From: Petrolisthes cinctipes
Taxonomy: Eukaryota > Arthropoda > Malacostraca > Decapoda > Porcellanidae
Direction of reading: 5' to 3'
Assembly (NCBI GenBank): GCA_033782935.1
Contig: JAWQEG010001559.1
Coordinates: 3,423,501 to 3,487,500 of the forward strand
DNA: 64,000 nt
In this document: piece by piece, positions 31,683-45,420 of the stretch
How the letters are laid out: every line of letters begins with the position of its first letter
Position numbering within the stretch: the first letter of the stretch is position 1
Notes under the pieces: model-generated
Told to the model about the DNA's origin: nothing
The model's database searches: none
Seen by the model: the letters and a program-made list of their open reading frames with translations, nothing else
Translations under genes and position numbers: made by a program

Positions 31683-32936
31683 GAATGATAGATAATGTAA
31701 TTTATAATATGACAATTACAACTTACCTTGCCCGGTTAATTTATGATCTCGTTGGTTGGCTGCAGCGAAGAACAAAAAAGTCGGGGATTAATTCCCCGTT
31801 TTAGGCCCCATCCACCATACACATAATAATTTTTTATGTTAAGGGGGTTCTTCCCGATATATATGTATTTGTATAGATAACAAATCTACTGGTGTATTCA
31901 AACAACCAATTGCAAATTTCTATATTTATTCAACTCCAGTATGCCAACATGAATAAATCAATTTCACACACACACACACGCTCACACGCCACGCTAGCTA
32001 ACTCGCTCTCGATACCTCTCGGCTCTCGCTCGTATACGTGACGATAGTCTAGCTTACGTTAACACTGTAGTATTCTATCAATGCTACGCAAGTTGGAATA
32101 TTTTTCTAATGTCTCACACTTTAGAGTCTCACAACACACTCGTAATTTTCTTCAAAGATCCAGCTCCCCCTCACCTTAATTCAGTTACTGAACTAGCGTC
32201 AATGCAACTAGTCAGTATACAACTGTAATGCCTTGTGAATCGTGGTAATTATCCAACGATTCGACGTTACGTTGTTCACTCCACACTCAACACGTGGAGG
32301 TAATTCAGGCGAGCGGAAACTGACGGTACGAGTGTGTTCTCTTCTTCAAGTGTGTCTCCCAACTGACCCCAATTCTTCATCCTTAACTGGAGAATGTAAG
32401 TTCAAATTTCTACTGACTCCTCCTCCTATCTGTGTTCGTTTTTCCTAACTGGCTACGATTTACATTGTACCCACTTATACTTTAGTTATACATGCAATTT
32501 CAATTTACCTATGGCGTACTAATAATTCCCGATAATCTCCCTCCACTTCACGATCATTTGCAATACCATAAGTTACCCTGGTAGCATAATTGATTAATAC
32601 ATTCTGTAATTAACATACGAAGACCTTATAGGACAAGATGTGCAAATTCAGTTGAACCATGACCCTTTTACCTTTTTTTTCTACCTGGTCTATTTTTGCT
32701 ACTACCTGCGGATTAACTAGCTGCACCTACATCTTAACCCACTCCTGTCTCCTTTGTCTCATGAATGGAATATTCCAGAACATTCCCAGTATGGAATTTT
32801 CCAACTCTCTGTAATTCAAATTACGTCACGAGTATTATGTCTGACTCGTGACAATACTGATATAACCTGACTAACGCAGCTGCCGTGATATCAGGTAACC
32901 CTCGTCAGCATTTACACCCTGAGTTCACTGACCAGT
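31683..32936. other. Gypsy 3 leader of unknown content
   Basis: About 1.25 kb between the leader repeats and the gag start with no coding signal. It includes a (CA) patch near 31968 and a T-run near 32677. It could be a long untranslated leader or an unrecognised insertion. I see no target duplication at its edges. Confidence 0.4.
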
Positions 32937-33263
32937 ATGTCTACTGAGGATCTCTCAAACTCAGGCAACCACACTGCCACTGCAGTAGCCATGAGAGCCC
33001 CTGCTTTCTGCAACCAAGAAAATTCCCAAATTGCCCAGCTCGCCAATCTAATTTCCCAGCTTACAATGGAAGTCAGCAACCTGAAGAAACAAATCAACAA
33101 CCACCCAAGTTCCCGACCCTCGACGCCAAACCGCCAACACCAGCGGTCACGTTCAAGGAGCACTTCAAACTTCTGCTACTACCATCGCAGGTTTAGGGAT
33201 AAGGTTCTCAAGTGTGAAAAACCCTGCAGCTACATGGCGTCAAACAACAACGGCGAACATTAA
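32937..33263 (+). CDS. Gypsy 3 Gag, internally deleted
   Basis: 108 codons. The N-terminus (VAMRAPAF) matches the usual start of CsRn1-type Gag, but the next residues jump to NSQIAQLANLISQLTMEVSN, a coiled-coil stretch that normally lies after the capsid-like core. The Arg/Ser-rich RSRSRSTSN precedes FCYYHRRFRDKVLKCEKPC, a CX2HX9CX3C knuckle characteristic of this clade. So the capsid domain of perhaps 150 residues is missing and the protein could not build particles alone. Start chosen at the ATG 21 residues before VAMRAP. Confidence 0.75.
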   Translation: MSTEDLSNSGNHTATAVAMRAPAFCNQENSQIAQLANLISQLTMEVSNLKKQINNHPSSRPSTPNRQHQRSRSRSTSNFCYYHRRFRDKVLKCEKPCSYMASNNNGEH

Positions 33264-33280
33264 CGCAGCATAATGTTTGC

Positions 33281-33934
33281 CATACTCAGTCTACGCTGCT
33301 CCACATCTTTGATCGCCGGTCCCATACCAAGTTCCTGGTAGACACCGGTGCCGACGTAAGTGTCCTCCCTGCTACAGCCAGCCAGCGGTCGCTACCTCCT
33401 TCTCTGCATCTCTATGCTCCTAATGGTACCAAGATACCTGTATACTCGCGGCAAACAGTGCATCTGGATCTGAACCTTCGCCGCTCTTTTCAATGGACAT
33501 TCTACGTAGGAGCAGTGTCACAAGCCATCCTTGGTGCTGATTTTCTCCGTCATTTCAACCTGATGGTAGACGTAAAAGGAGAAAAATTGGTCGACCCACT
33601 CACAGATATCTTTACAAATGCACAGCCAGCACCTGGTGACAGCACACACCTGTCTGCTATCAACCATGACCACAAGTTTCCTGACCTCCTCAAGTCATTC
33701 CCTATGCTGACACAACCCTACTCATCCAGCATACCTGCCAAGCATCACGTGACTCATCATATAGAGACTACCGGACCCCCAGTGCATGCCAAGGCCCGAC
33801 GCTTAGCCCCTGAGCGTTATAAGAAAGCCAAAGCCGAGTTCGAATCTCTGATGAGTAAAGGCATTATACGGCCCAGCAGCAGCAACTGGTCGTCGGCTCT
33901 TCACATTGTTCCTAAGAAGACCGGAGACATATGA
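33281..33934 (+). pseudogene. Gypsy 3 protease and RT start
   Basis: The protease frame opens at about 33265, with no ATG. KFLVDTGADVSVLPA is the active site (D-T-G). AILGADFLRHFNLMVD closes the domain. ETTGPPVHAKARRLAPERYK and SSNWSSALHIVPKK begin RT. The frame stops at TGA 33932-33934 and continues in the same frame ([11 protein letters not shown]), so this is one nonsense change in pol. Confidence 0.85.
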
Positions 33935-33970
33935 CCTTGTGGTGACTACCGTGCCCTCAATTCACGCACC

Positions 33971-36325
33971 GTGGAAGATAGATATCCTGTGCCCAACATT
34001 CAAGAGTTCACTTCCCAACTCTCAGGTTCCACTATCTTCTCTTGGATCGACCTCGTCAAAGCATTTCATCAGATTCCAGTCCATCCCACTGACATCCCGA
34101 AGACGGCCATTATCACACCTTTTGGCATGTTTGAATACGTCCGGATGCCCTTTGGATTGCGGAACGCGGCACAAACGTTTCAACGCTTCATAGATGAGGT
34201 CCTTCGAGGTCTACCCTACTGTTTTGCCTACATAGATGACCTTCTCATAGCTAGTCCTGATGAAGCCAGCCACAAGCAACACCTCCGCCAAGTCCTCCAG
34301 AGACTGCAAGATTATGGCATCCAAATCAACACAGACAAGTCCGAACTTGGTGTGACATCCCTTGAGTTCCTAGGTCACACAGTCTCTCCAGCAGGCATTG
34401 CTCCACTTCCCTCAAAGTGCAAGTCCATCCAGCAGTTTCCCAGGCCATCTACCCAGCGCCAGCTCAAGGAGTTCCTTGGGATGGTTAATTACTATAACCG
34501 CTTCATTCCACACTGCTCACTCCTGCTACGACCATTGTATGCCATGATTAAACCTTGCAAGAGAGGTCAATCTGTTACCCTCGTCTGGACTGAAGAAGCG
34601 GAAGCGGCCTTCCTCTCAACAAAACAGGCCCTCAGCGACGCTGCCATGCTCTCTTTCCCTGCACCAGACGCAGAAACTTCAATTGCTACAGACGCCTCAA
34701 ACATTGGTGTTGGTGCCGTCCTACAACAGCGTGTCGGTACATACTGGAAGCCAATTGCCTTCTTTTCCAAGAAACTCACCTCGGCGGAGTCGAAGTATAG
34801 CGCCTATGACAGGGAGCTACTTGCCATCTTCAAAGCTGTCAAGCGTTTTCGCTACTTCATCGAGGGACGCAGTTTCCACATCTACACTGACCACAAGCCA
34901 CTCACTACAGCATTCCTCAGAAATAAGGAATCTTACACCCCACGACAAATGCGCCACATGGACTACATTGCCCAGTTTACCACGGATGTACGATACGTCA
35001 AAGGTGCCGACAATGCCCCAGCTGATGCCCTCTCTCGAAACATCAGTACCGTAAAATCTTCTCCCATCGACTATGCCACCATTGCTGCTGATCAAGTCGG
35101 TGACGCTGAGCTACAGCGACTGTTGGATAACCCTGCACTACAGATGAAGAAGATTACACTTCCAGACACCCAGGTCACACTGTACGCTGACACCTCCACC
35201 GACACTCTCCGTCCATACATACCAGAGAAACATCGACACCAGCTCTTCAAGAAGTTACATGACCTCTCACACCCTGGAATCTGTGCCTCGAACCAGATGA
35301 TGTCTTCCCGCTTCATATGGGAGGGCATAAATAAAGACGTCAGACACTGGGCACGCACATGTATACGCTGTCAAGCTTCCAAGGTCACACGCCATACACA
35401 CTCTCCTGCACCCACCTTTACGCCAGTCACCGAGAGATTTGACCATGTCCACATAGACCTCGTTGGCCCACTTCCGTACTCCAATGGCTATCGATATTTA
35501 CTCACCTGTGTGGACCGCTTCACACGCTGGCCTGAGGCAGTACCTCTCACCGACATCACCACGGATATTGTTGCACGTGCCTTCATCGCTACATGGGTGT
35601 CCAGGTTTGGTGTGCCTCTAAGCCTTACTTCTGGCCGAGGTGGTCAGTTTGAGTCAGGCGTGTGGAATAAGGTCATGATACTCCTTGGCATCCGCCGATA
35701 CAGGACCGCCAGTTATCACCCACAGGCCAACGGAACGGTCGAACGATTCCACCGCCAGCTGAAATCTTCCCTGGCAGCTTCAGCCCAGAGAGAAGATTGG
35801 TCAATAGCATTACCTCTTGTCCTCCTTAGCATCAGAACTTCACTCAAAACAGATCTGCACAACTCCTCTGCTGAGCTTGTATATGGCTCTACGCTCAGGC
35901 TCCCAGGTGAGCTTCTCTCTGCCACACCAGACCCCGAGCCTTGCAGCGTTCAGGACTTTGCAACACACCTGAAAAATACCATGAAGTGCCTCCAGCCAGT
36001 GCAGCCTCGTACGTCCAACTCGAAGACCTTCGTTCACCAGGACCTGGAAGCCTGCACACACGTCTTTGTTAGAGTCGATGCAGTCAAAAGACCCCTTCAG
36101 CAGCCATATCAGGGCCCCTTCCAAGTAGTTCGCAGGACGAGGAAGAACTTCACCATCGACAAACATGGTTCTCAAGAAGTTGTGGCCGTAGACCGGGTCA
36201 AGCCTGCTTATATCCTGAATCTGGACCAGATGCTGCAAGCAGTGCAAGTGACTGTTCCTCCAACACATGCTGGAAACAACAAACTACGACACACAAGAGT
36301 ATCGTTCCTCCTTCCTCGAAAATAG
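33971..36325 (+). CDS. Gypsy 3 Pol: RT, RNase H, integrase
   Basis: 784 open codons in frame with the protease. [37 protein letters not shown] (near residue 87), [13 protein letters not shown]. RNase [47 protein letters not shown]. Integrase: zinc domain [12 protein letters not shown] and [16 protein letters not shown] (first Asp, near 493); [11 protein letters not shown], where the second catalytic Asp is replaced by Gly (near 554); [10 protein letters not shown] (Glu). The C-terminal [17 protein letters not shown] and GPFQVVRR follow. It ends at TAG 36323-36325 next to the polypurine tract. The lost Asp should abolish integration by this copy. Confidence 0.93.
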   Translation: MEDRYPVPNIQEFTSQLSGSTIFSWIDLVKAFHQIPVHPTDIPKTAIITPFGMFEYVRMPFGLRNAAQTFQRFIDEVLRGLPYCFAYIDDLLIASPDEASHKQHLRQVLQRLQDYGIQINTDKSELGVTSLEFLGHTVSPAGIAPLPSKCKSIQQFPRPSTQRQLKEFLGMVNYYNRFIPHCSLLLRPLYAMIKPCKRGQSVTLVWTEEAEAAFLSTKQALSDAAMLSFPAPDAETSIATDASNIGVGAVLQQRVGTYWKPIAFFSKKLTSAESKYSAYDRELLAIFKAVKRFRYFIEGRSFHIYTDHKPLTTAFLRNKESYTPRQMRHMDYIAQFTTDVRYVKGADNAPADALSRNISTVKSSPIDYATIAADQVGDAELQRLLDNPALQMKKITLPDTQVTLYADTSTDTLRPYIPEKHRHQLFKKLHDLSHPGICASNQMMSSRFIWEGINKDVRHWARTCIRCQASKVTRHTHSPAPTFTPVTERFDHVHIDLVGPLPYSNGYRYLLTCVDRFTRWPEAVPLTDITTDIVARAFIATWVSRFGVPLSLTSGRGGQFESGVWNKVMILLGIRRYRTASYHPQANGTVERFHRQLKSSLAASAQREDWSIALPLVLLSIRTSLKTDLHNSSAELVYGSTLRLPGELLSATPDPEPCSVQDFATHLKNTMKCLQPVQPRTSNSKTFVHQDLEACTHVFVRVDAVKRPLQQPYQGPFQVVRRTRKNFTIDKHGSQEVVAVDRVKPAYILNLDQMLQAVQVTVPPTHAGNNKLRHTRVSFLLPRK

Positions 36326-36333
36326 GGGGGGAG
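36318..36333 (+). promoter_or_regulatory. Gypsy 3 polypurine tract
   Basis: aaaatagggggggag a few bases before the 3' LTR. Confidence 0.8.
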
Positions 36334-36336
36334 TAT

Positions 36337-36847
36337 TGTAGTGTACCATAAAATAGGTCGATTTTCTTTGATTGAGTGTGTAACCATTCTCTAATTATCT
36401 ACCAGCCCTGTATTGTGATTCATTTACCATTACATTCCTTCATGCAGATAGCCTATGCAATTTCTTTCAGCATATTCTCTTTGCCATTTTGTGTAATATC
36501 ATTGTCTGCATACTCTTGCAAAATTTCATGTATACAACATATGTATTATACATTTAATACCATAACCAAATACTCTTAGCTTTGTTAACGTCAAGTAATC
36601 AGAGAATTGTATATACTGTTAACTATTTTTTTATATTAAATTATTAGGAACTATTCACCGCATCTTTCTCTTCCTTGAGCACTTCTTAAAGAGAGTTATA
36701 GACACTAACACTTCTTAAAGAGAGTTATAGACACTAGCTCCTGAGGCTGAGAAGTGTAGTGGAGAAACCCTGACAGTGGCCCTTACACAGGAGCCTTCAT
36801 TAGGTAGCAGCACAACTTATAGTTGGTGGCTACACCACCCACCAACA
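36337..36847 (+). repeat. Gypsy 3 3' LTR
   Basis: 511 bp, about six differences from the 5' copy. Followed by acat and Penelope sequence. Confidence 0.93.
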
Positions 36848-36851
36848 ACAT

Positions 36852-37262
36852 GACATCTAAACCTAAGATTATCCTCAGTCATTAAGGAATAGCAGTTGGA
36901 CTTATCTTATTAACAATCTTGTCTATGATGAAACTATCCAACTTGTACATACCATTGTTTAAGTTCATATTAATATTTTCTGTGTGTTTAATCAAACTTG
37001 ACTCTATGATGTTTCTATTTACGGATGAGTTACAAGACATGATTGACAAGGCATTATCCCAGTCAATACAATGATTATTGTCTCTCATATGAATAAATAA
37101 AGCATTAGATTCTTGTCCGGTCCTAACACTATATTTATGCTGTTTGACCCTGGTTGAAAGGTCTTTTCCAGTTTGTCCTATATAGAACATATTGCATTCT
37201 TTACAAGGTACTTTGTAGATACACCCACATGAGGATTTGGGTGAATTTTTGATCAACATTAA
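36852..37262 (-). pseudogene. Penelope-like element C-terminus with GIY-YIG endonuclease
   Basis: The minus frame 37313-36882 has a true homologous part from SPKSSCGCIYKVPCKECN onward. FYIGQTGKDLSTRVKQHK is the GIY-YIG core (YIG, then the catalytic Arg in STRVKQH), and ALFIHMRDNNHCIDWDNA the following helix with His. The CGC...CKEC cysteines before the core are typical of Penelope endonucleases. NIIESSLIKHTENINMNLNNG is the family C-terminus. RT is absent, so this is a 3'-end fragment. It continues to 30404-30128 across the Gypsy insertion. Confidence 0.88.
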
Positions 37263-37615
37263 TATGAACTTAAACAATGGTATGTACAAGTTGGATAGTT
37301 TCATCATAGACAAGATTATTAATAAGATAAGTCCAACTGCTATTCCTTAATGACTGAGGATAATCTTAGGTTAAGAAGTCATGTCAGGTTTGATGAGAGT
37401 TGGGTCAGGTAGTATATCCTTTTTGCACCATATGGGTGTGTATTGCTTTGAACTCGTAGTGGCAACACCTTCAGGTTGCCAGTTAGTTATTAATTGTATC
37501 GGTATATAAGGTGTCTCTCAGCAACCATTCTTCTACACTCTGTATTTCCCCTGAAGATGTGAATACACGAAAGCGCTTGGGACTCCGTGTTTATTTTTCC
37601 TTCCTTGTGGATTTA

Positions 37616-37617
<2 letters not shown>
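37263..37617 (+). mobile_element. Penelope-like element 3' end, right arm
   Basis: It encodes NMNLNNGMYKLDSFIIDKI and a stop near 37347, then the same 3' UTR as 30128-30404 in the opposite direction. With the left arm it forms a head-to-head inverted pair of the same 3' end. Confidence 0.85.
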
Positions 37618-37708
<91 letters not shown>

Positions 37709-37740
37709 TATAGATAGATATAGATATATATATATATATT

Positions 37741-37778
<38 letters not shown>

Positions 37779-38280
37779 TATAGATAGATATAGATATATA
37801 TATATATTAGATATAGATATATATATATAGATATATATATTAGATATAGATAAATATAGATATATATATATATTAGATATAGATAGATATAGATATATAT
37901 ATATATTAGATATAGATATATATATATAGATATATATATTAGATATAGATAAATATAGATATATATATATATTAGATATAGATAGATATAGATATATATA
38001 TATATTAGATATAGATAGATATAGATATATATATATAGATATATTATAGATAGATAGATAGATATAGATATATATATACATATATTATAGATAGATAGAT
38101 AGATATAGCTATATATATACATATATTATAGATAGATAGATAGATATATAGATATATATATACATATATTATAGATAGATAGATAGATAGATATAGATAT
38201 ATAGACATATTATAGATAGACAGATAGATAGACATAGATAGATATATAGACATATTATAGATAGATAGATAGATAGACAT

Positions 38281-38351
<71 letters not shown>

Positions 38352-38362
38352 TAGATAGATAT

Positions 38363-38407
<45 letters not shown>

Positions 38408-38470
38408 ATAGATTGATATATATATATATATTATAGATAGATAGATAGATAGATATAGATATATATAATT
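37618..38470. repeat. Complex TA / TAGATA array
   Basis: It begins as pure (TA)n for about 85 bp, then a higher-order pattern in which ttagatatagatagatatagata blocks alternate with TA runs roughly every 55-65 bp. It passes into TATTATAGATAGATAGATA blocks and ends in TAGA units. It borders the Penelope 3' end as the array at 29884-30127 does. Confidence 0.93.
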
Positions 38471-38639
38471 AAGAGAGAGCGATAGAGGGCCTTAGTTTTA
38501 CCTCACCTTACAGCTGTCTTAACTACTAGCAGCTACTACTACCACTACTATTATAGTTACACTAATAATATTAATAGTATTATACTACTATTGTAGTTAC
38601 AATAATAATAATAAATATTATAACAATAAATATAATGGA

Positions 38640-39795
38640 CACAAGCGACACTCAGTGAAGGGAGGCTCACCCTGCATCCCAGCAACCTGCCACGGTGGCC
38701 TGTAGCCAAGCCTCAATCAAGAAAAGACTACATTGTGCCTCCGAACCATAAGGCCCCGACGACGGTAGGAATATTGTATTTGTGATGGCTGACAGACTCG
38801 TGATGGGTGATGGAGATGCTGAAAGACCTCTCTGCATCCCTGCGCCGCAGTACGGGAAGGAGAGCAGCGGAGCAGACTCTAGATAGGTAACATGTTAAGG
38901 AGAGAGGACGTCCAACACAACGATAAGGCAGATGGTAGGCTTCCTTCGCGAATCTGTCAACTATATCATTGTAACGTAAACTTACATGGGATGGCTCCCA
39001 TAGAAATTTTACAATCAAGTTACGATGACGCAATAAAGCCAAAATCGACAAAATCTGCTGAACAACAGTAGAGTGTGTGGGCTGAACAATGGTGAGGGAA
39101 TGAAGGGCAGGTTTGGAGTCACAAAAGATGGCAGCACTCACTCCATGTTGACAAACAAGACTAACAGCATCCAGAATGGCATACAGTTTACACAATGTTG
39201 AGCTAGAGTGGTTACAGAGGCGATGGCCAACCCAGCCCGTGGAGGTGACTCTGTCAGGTGAGAAAACTGCACAACCTACTGCACCATCCGCTTGCAATGA
39301 GCCATCAGTGTAGAGGCAGTATGGGTATGTGATGGAGGACGTCACTGTATCTACGTGTTCCAGAGCCAACTCTCGCTGTAGAGAAGGCAGTTCCGAATTG
39401 GAAGTTGGTGTGAAGTTCACATCAGGTGTTGGTAGCATCCACGGAGGGGGCCCTGGGGGGACGTCTGCAACCATTATATCTATACTAAGATGACGGAGTA
39501 TAGAGGAAACAGACCTTATAAGAGTACGTCCAGCAGGCAGTATGATAAGGACAGGGGAGTTTGGTCTATGAGAAGTCCTGACTAACTGAGAATAGTGGGG
39601 TGAAAGATGTGGGAAGTGGAGGCATTTGACAATGATACAAGTAACATTAGAGTAAATTCTCTCGACTAATGGGGGAAGACGAAACTCACACTGCATATTC
39701 ACTATGCTGGTCGACATTGGACATCAGAGAATTATTCTCATTGCTCTATTTTGAAATTTTTCTAAAGTTTCCAGAGTAGCCCTAGGAAGTTGAAT
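38640..39795 (-). pseudogene. LINE B remnant: tether and RNase H
   Basis: The minus ORF 39717-38728 is over 80 percent identical by eye to 51770-52700 of LINE B. RNase H shows CLYTDGSLQADGAVGCAVF, CKLYAILDAVSLV, IFCDSKPALHSL and LWEPSHVSLRYNDIVDR. The copy is cut on the left before the C-terminal zinc tail and on the right at ATLETLEKFQ, where hAT sequence begins. Confidence 0.87.
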
Positions 39796-39796
39796 C

Positions 39797-40234
39797 TTGC
39801 CGGGGACTGGGACACAATTTCTGACCGCGAGTTACCTTCATGTTTACCCTCTGATCTCACATCAGGCTTTTTGGATTCTAATAATATTTGGATCCACGTA
39901 TCTATGTGAAACTGCATTTTCCACGCTCGTTGCTATCAAGACTAAGTACAGAAACCGCCTGAACGTTGAAGGGGACTTACGTTGTGCACTTTCAGGCATT
40001 TTACCACGTATTTAAGATTTGGTAGCTAAGAAGCAGTGTCAATTATCTTACTAACCATGTATTCAAGATCTGGGAGCATTGAAACAGTGTCAAATATTTC
40101 ACTAATGTTACAAGTTCATGCTTAGTAAATTTACTACAAAGGCTTTGTTTTTATTTTTTCCTACAATATGGGAGTGAAATTTGTCTATAGATACAGGTGG
40201 GGCGTGGAGGGAAAGAACAGGTTAAAAACCACTG
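39797..40234 (+). mobile_element. hAT transposon 3' end
   Basis: It encodes STYLCETAFSTLVAIKTKYR and NRLNVEGDLRCALSGILPRI, the conserved hAT dimerisation segment of ZBED5-like transposases, with a stop at 40013-40015. About 200 bp on, ggttaaaaaccactg (40220-40234) matches the inverse of the hAT terminal repeat (CAGTGGTT...). The 5' part of the transposon is missing at its junction with LINE B. Confidence 0.83.
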
Positions 40235-41016
40235 AACTATTGCCGCACGTTTGACTTCGCTGATTTTTTTCAGTAATGAAATGTATTGGCTCATAATTCA
40301 GTGACTCCTTTTGCTCTCCTACTTCCCAGGAAATGGTATAGCTCTAGGTCCTCTATCAATACAAAGTATGGTCTTGAAAAACACACAGATAATTTTAACT
40401 ATCACTTATTTGCGCGGTATATTCAGTGTACTTCGATTTTAGGAATACAGTACTAACTAAGGAGATTCTAAAGTTTCTGGTCGCTGGCTGCAGTAATGAA
40501 GACGATAGACTGTTGTGCCATGAAAACCACAAACCAGGCATCATAGATCATCCAATTGTGATGATTAGGTTTTTAAGTTTCCATCTCGAAGAAAAAGAAG
40601 AATGCCCCTGAAATTGCAGTGTACTGCAAAACGATAAAACAGGGATAGCAGAATTCTTTCATCAGTGTCTTTATTCTTTCCTCTTGAGTATATGAATTTA
40701 AGTTTCTTGAAATAATGGTAGTATGCCAAGTTTTACGAGATCGAATTTTCTTATAGGAATGGACAAAATTATTGAAATAATATGATTCAGTAGTCAACTA
40801 TAATGTTACTAGGAGTCACCAAGTGTACAGATACATTCACTACATTTACAGCTGCACAATGCAAAATATTTCTTCTGCAGAAGAGTAGCAGTTAATAATG
40901 GTGTGTGTGTAGGTGTGTGTGTGAGATTGTCTTCGCCGATAAAAATAAAGACATATGTCCAGATTAGCTTTTGTCCACATACTGAAAAGATGGAATATGA
41001 GATGGAGGCAGAGTAG

Positions 41017-41052
<36 letters not shown>

Positions 41053-41806
41053 GGTAACTACACATTATCAACACTGATATGCGGCACAGCTAAGCCTGCC
41101 TCGGAAAAAAGACCAAGTAAATTAAAAATGCAAGTTACCAGCTGCCAAGCTCAATGAATGACACAAGGACAGAGGATATCCTATTATCTCTACATGAAAA
41201 ACAAAACAAAAACATGAATGTTAGAGCATACTGCTGAGGAATATTATTATCTTACTGTTTGTGAAGACACGAGGTACCGGTAATTGAAATGTGTAGACGA
41301 CTGCAGGTTTCAAAACACTTACACTGCCCTGTTCTATCGTCTCTCTTTTATATGCTGCTGTACAAGTGCCAGGAATGACCAGATTACTAAAGCTATTAAC
41401 ATTTTGGCTTGTGATTGACTGAGTTTGAGAGCAGAAAAGTTCAACGCGCATCGGTGAGTGAGGCGCAGGATCGACATTTGTAAGAGGGAGGTGGAGAATG
41501 TTTAGTTCCTCTCGTCGAACCTTAAAGGCAGCTCAACATTTATGAAGTAAAAAAAAATTCCCAGGCCTCCGACCCTTCCGGAAATACCAATTTTAACAGT
41601 GTACAATGAGTTTCATGGACTAGTAAATCAAACAACCTCAATAAACGTAAAGATTCTTCCTACTTGTCAAAACAGACGTGATGGATAGAGTTGCTTTTTC
41701 ACTCGACACAAGCCCAGTAGGGTGTTCATACAATCTTTAATTAATCACCAAAAGCCCGGAAATTTTCATTAAGCATACCACATTCCTGTTGCTAGTTAGA
41801 TGTAAC
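40235..41806. other. Non-coding stretch with a (CA)n
   Basis: A (CA)n tract at 41017-41046. Scattered short frames without motifs. Confidence 0.45.
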
Positions 41807-42460
<654 letters not shown>

Positions 42461-43644
42461 TTCCGTAATAAACGTTCATGCCTCACTAACCTACTAGACT
42501 TTTACAACGATGTATTTAACATATTTGACGAGTCCAAAGCGGTAGATGTAATTTATCTGGACTTTCAATAATCGTTTGACAAAGTTCCCCATAAGCACCT
42601 TCTAAACAAATTAATTTCGCATGGCATTACTGGTAAAATTCACTCGTGGCTCGAAGACTGGCTCTACGAGAGAAAACAACGCGTCGTAATTAACGGAAAA
42701 GCATCAAACTGGCGAAACGTTCTAAGTGGAGTACTGCAAGGTTCAGTGCTCGGCCCTGTTCTCTTTATAATCTATGTAAACGACATCGATGAAGGCCTCA
42801 CCTGTAAGATATCCAAATTTGCTGACGACACAAAAATAACTGGAAGAGTTACTACTACTGCCGAAAGAGCGCTACTACAGTCCGACCTTGATCACTTAGT
42901 TAACTGGTCAAAGAAGTGGCAGATGACATATAACCTAAATAAATGTAAAGTTTTGCATATTGGGAGTAATAATGATCGCACTGACTATTCAATGAACGGT
43001 ACTGAACTTTGTAAAGTTAATGAAGAAAAAGACCTGGGTGTAACTATTAGTAGCAACCTCAAACCAGGCAAACACTGCTCAGAAGCAGTTAAAACCGCTA
43101 ACAAATTAATTGGTTTCATTGGCAGAACCTTTGAGTTCAAATCTGACAAAGTCATCCTGACACTGTTCAATTCCCTCGTGCGTCCGCACCTCGAATATTG
43201 CGTTCAGTTTTGGTCACCTTACTACAGAAAAGACATTGTAAGGCTAGAGAGAGTACAAAGGTGAGCTACAAAAATGATTCCGCGACTGCGAAATAAGCCA
43301 TACGAGGAGCGTCTGAAGGAGCTCAATCTATTCAGTTTAAAGAAACGTAGACTACAGGAAGACCTATTAGAAGTTTTTAAAATTATTCATGGTTTCGACA
43401 ATGTCAATATAAGCGATTAGGTAATTGTTGATCGGGAAAGAACCACAAGAAACAATAGGTTCAAAATAATCGGCAAATCCTTCAGATCGGAAGAATTGAA
43501 ACACTTTTTCTTCAACAGAATAGTTAATGTATGGAACTCTTTCCCAGCACATGTAGTCATTAGTAATATGATTGAAACTTTTAAAACTAAACTCGATAAA
43601 TACTTGACGACAAAACCTAACCTAACTTATTACCCGCCTCGTTA
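42461..43644 (+). pseudogene. LINE C reverse transcriptase
   Basis: VDVIYLDFQ (first Asp) is followed by a TAA at 42569 and resumes in frame as SFDKVPHKHLLNKL. LSGVLQGSVLGPVLFIIYVND, SKFADDTKITGR (catalytic pair) and WSKKWQMTYNLNKCKVLHIG follow, then EEKDLGVTISSNLKPGKHC, RPHLEYCVQFWSPYYRKDI, and after a TGA at 43262 ATKMIPRLRNKPYEERLKEL. Three nonsense codons in all, otherwise one frame, so it is lightly damaged. The usual GVPQGSVLG box has Leu for Pro. Confidence 0.87.
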
Positions 43645-43937
43645 AGTTTTTTTTTTTTTTTTTTTTTTAGATGTAGATAGATTATTGTTTTACTTTTCCA
43701 CACTGTCCTACAAGATTTCCTGTGCAGTTTTTTTTTTTTTTCTACTGCTGCACAGGTGTTTCTTCCACCACTTTTTTCTGGCCGGTGTTTGCCGGAGGGA
43801 GAGGTGGGTGCGGAGGAGCCTTCCACTTTACTATCCTTTACCTCAGACATGTAGAACCCATAGACGTAGAGTAGTTACACAGGCAGCCTTGTGAGGCCCA
43901 CCAGGGCTGTTGTTGCCTGTTCCTCCTTTGTATTCCT

Positions 43938-43938
<1 letters not shown>
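42461..43938 (+). mobile_element. LINE C (CR1-like), 5'-truncated
   Basis: RT from [20 protein letters not shown] through FADDTKITGR (near 42826) to the C-terminus NVWNSFPAHVVISNMIETFK and a stop near 43643, then a 3' UTR with T-runs and the phrase ctggccggtgtttgccgg, ending near a TA array. There is no RNase H, as expected for the CR1 group. Confidence 0.83.
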
Positions 43939-44645
<707 letters not shown>

Positions 44646-44652
44646 TTCTGCA

Positions 44653-45420
44653 CTACTGTATATCCAAACCTTTCAACACAGAATCAGATGCCGAACCATA
44701 TACTATTGACCCATAATCTACTCTAGATCTAATCAGGGCTTTATATAGCATTAGCAATGACTTCCTATCTGCTCCCCATTTGGTACCAGAAATGCACTTC
44801 AGCAAATTAAGTGCTTGTAGACATTTAGTTTTTAACTGACTGACATGGAATCGCCATGTCAGTCGACTGTCAAAATAAAGTCCAAGGAATTTAGCAGAAT
44901 TTTGGATAGGTAAGGGGTGGTCGCCCATAGTCAGCCGGATGTCTGGTTTCTCCTATGATTGAAAATCATCCCTACACTCTTTCTTACCGAAAACTTAAAA
45001 CCCCATTGGAGGCCCCAATTGTGAATCAGATCCAGTGCCAATTGGATCCGAGTTGCCGAAAACTCTGCACTACAGCTGGAGTGCCATATTGCACAGTCAT
45101 CGACGTACAGTGAGTATTTAAGATATCGCGGAGAAGGTCGGAGACAGGACACTCCCCTGGGGGACCCCGTTTGCCTGGACAAATATGTCCGAGAAAGTGA
45201 CTGTTTCCGGAAGAAGCTTGACAGCGTTAGTTCTGTCAGAGATGAAATTTTTAACAAAAAAGGGCAAGTTACCGCGTAATCCCATCGCATACTGCAAAAA
45301 TACTGCAATCAAAAGATGTTTTTTGGCAAAGGCCTCTTGAATTTGGATTTCCAGGTTTACTAGTTGATCGAGCGACTGACGACCTTTGCGGAAGCCACAC
45401 TATTCGTCAACCAGCAAATT
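44653..45420 (-). pseudogene. LINE E reverse transcriptase fragment
   Basis: FRKGRQSLDQLVNLEIQIQE begins the legible part. NGVPQGSVLSPT, YSLYVDDCAIWHSS (catalytic YVDD near 45105), WGFKFSVRKSVGMIF, FLGLYFDSRLTWRFHVSQLK and IRSRVDYGSIVYGSASDSVLK follow in three frames. The segment with the first catalytic Asp seems lost near 45290. Confidence 0.82.

Larger units (their letters stand above)
30405..36847 (+). mobile_element. Gypsy 3, full-length CsRn1-like LTR retrotransposon
   Basis: Two 511-bp LTRs differ at about six positions (near 1.2 percent). The target duplication acat is at 30401-30404 and 36848-36851. The primer site TGGTGACCCC fits the 3' end of tRNA-Trp. The gag knuckle is CHCC, not CCHC. 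The last two are hallmarks of the CsRn1 clade. It is young, but gag has lost its core, pol has one nonsense codon and integrase has a changed catalytic residue. Confidence 0.92.
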
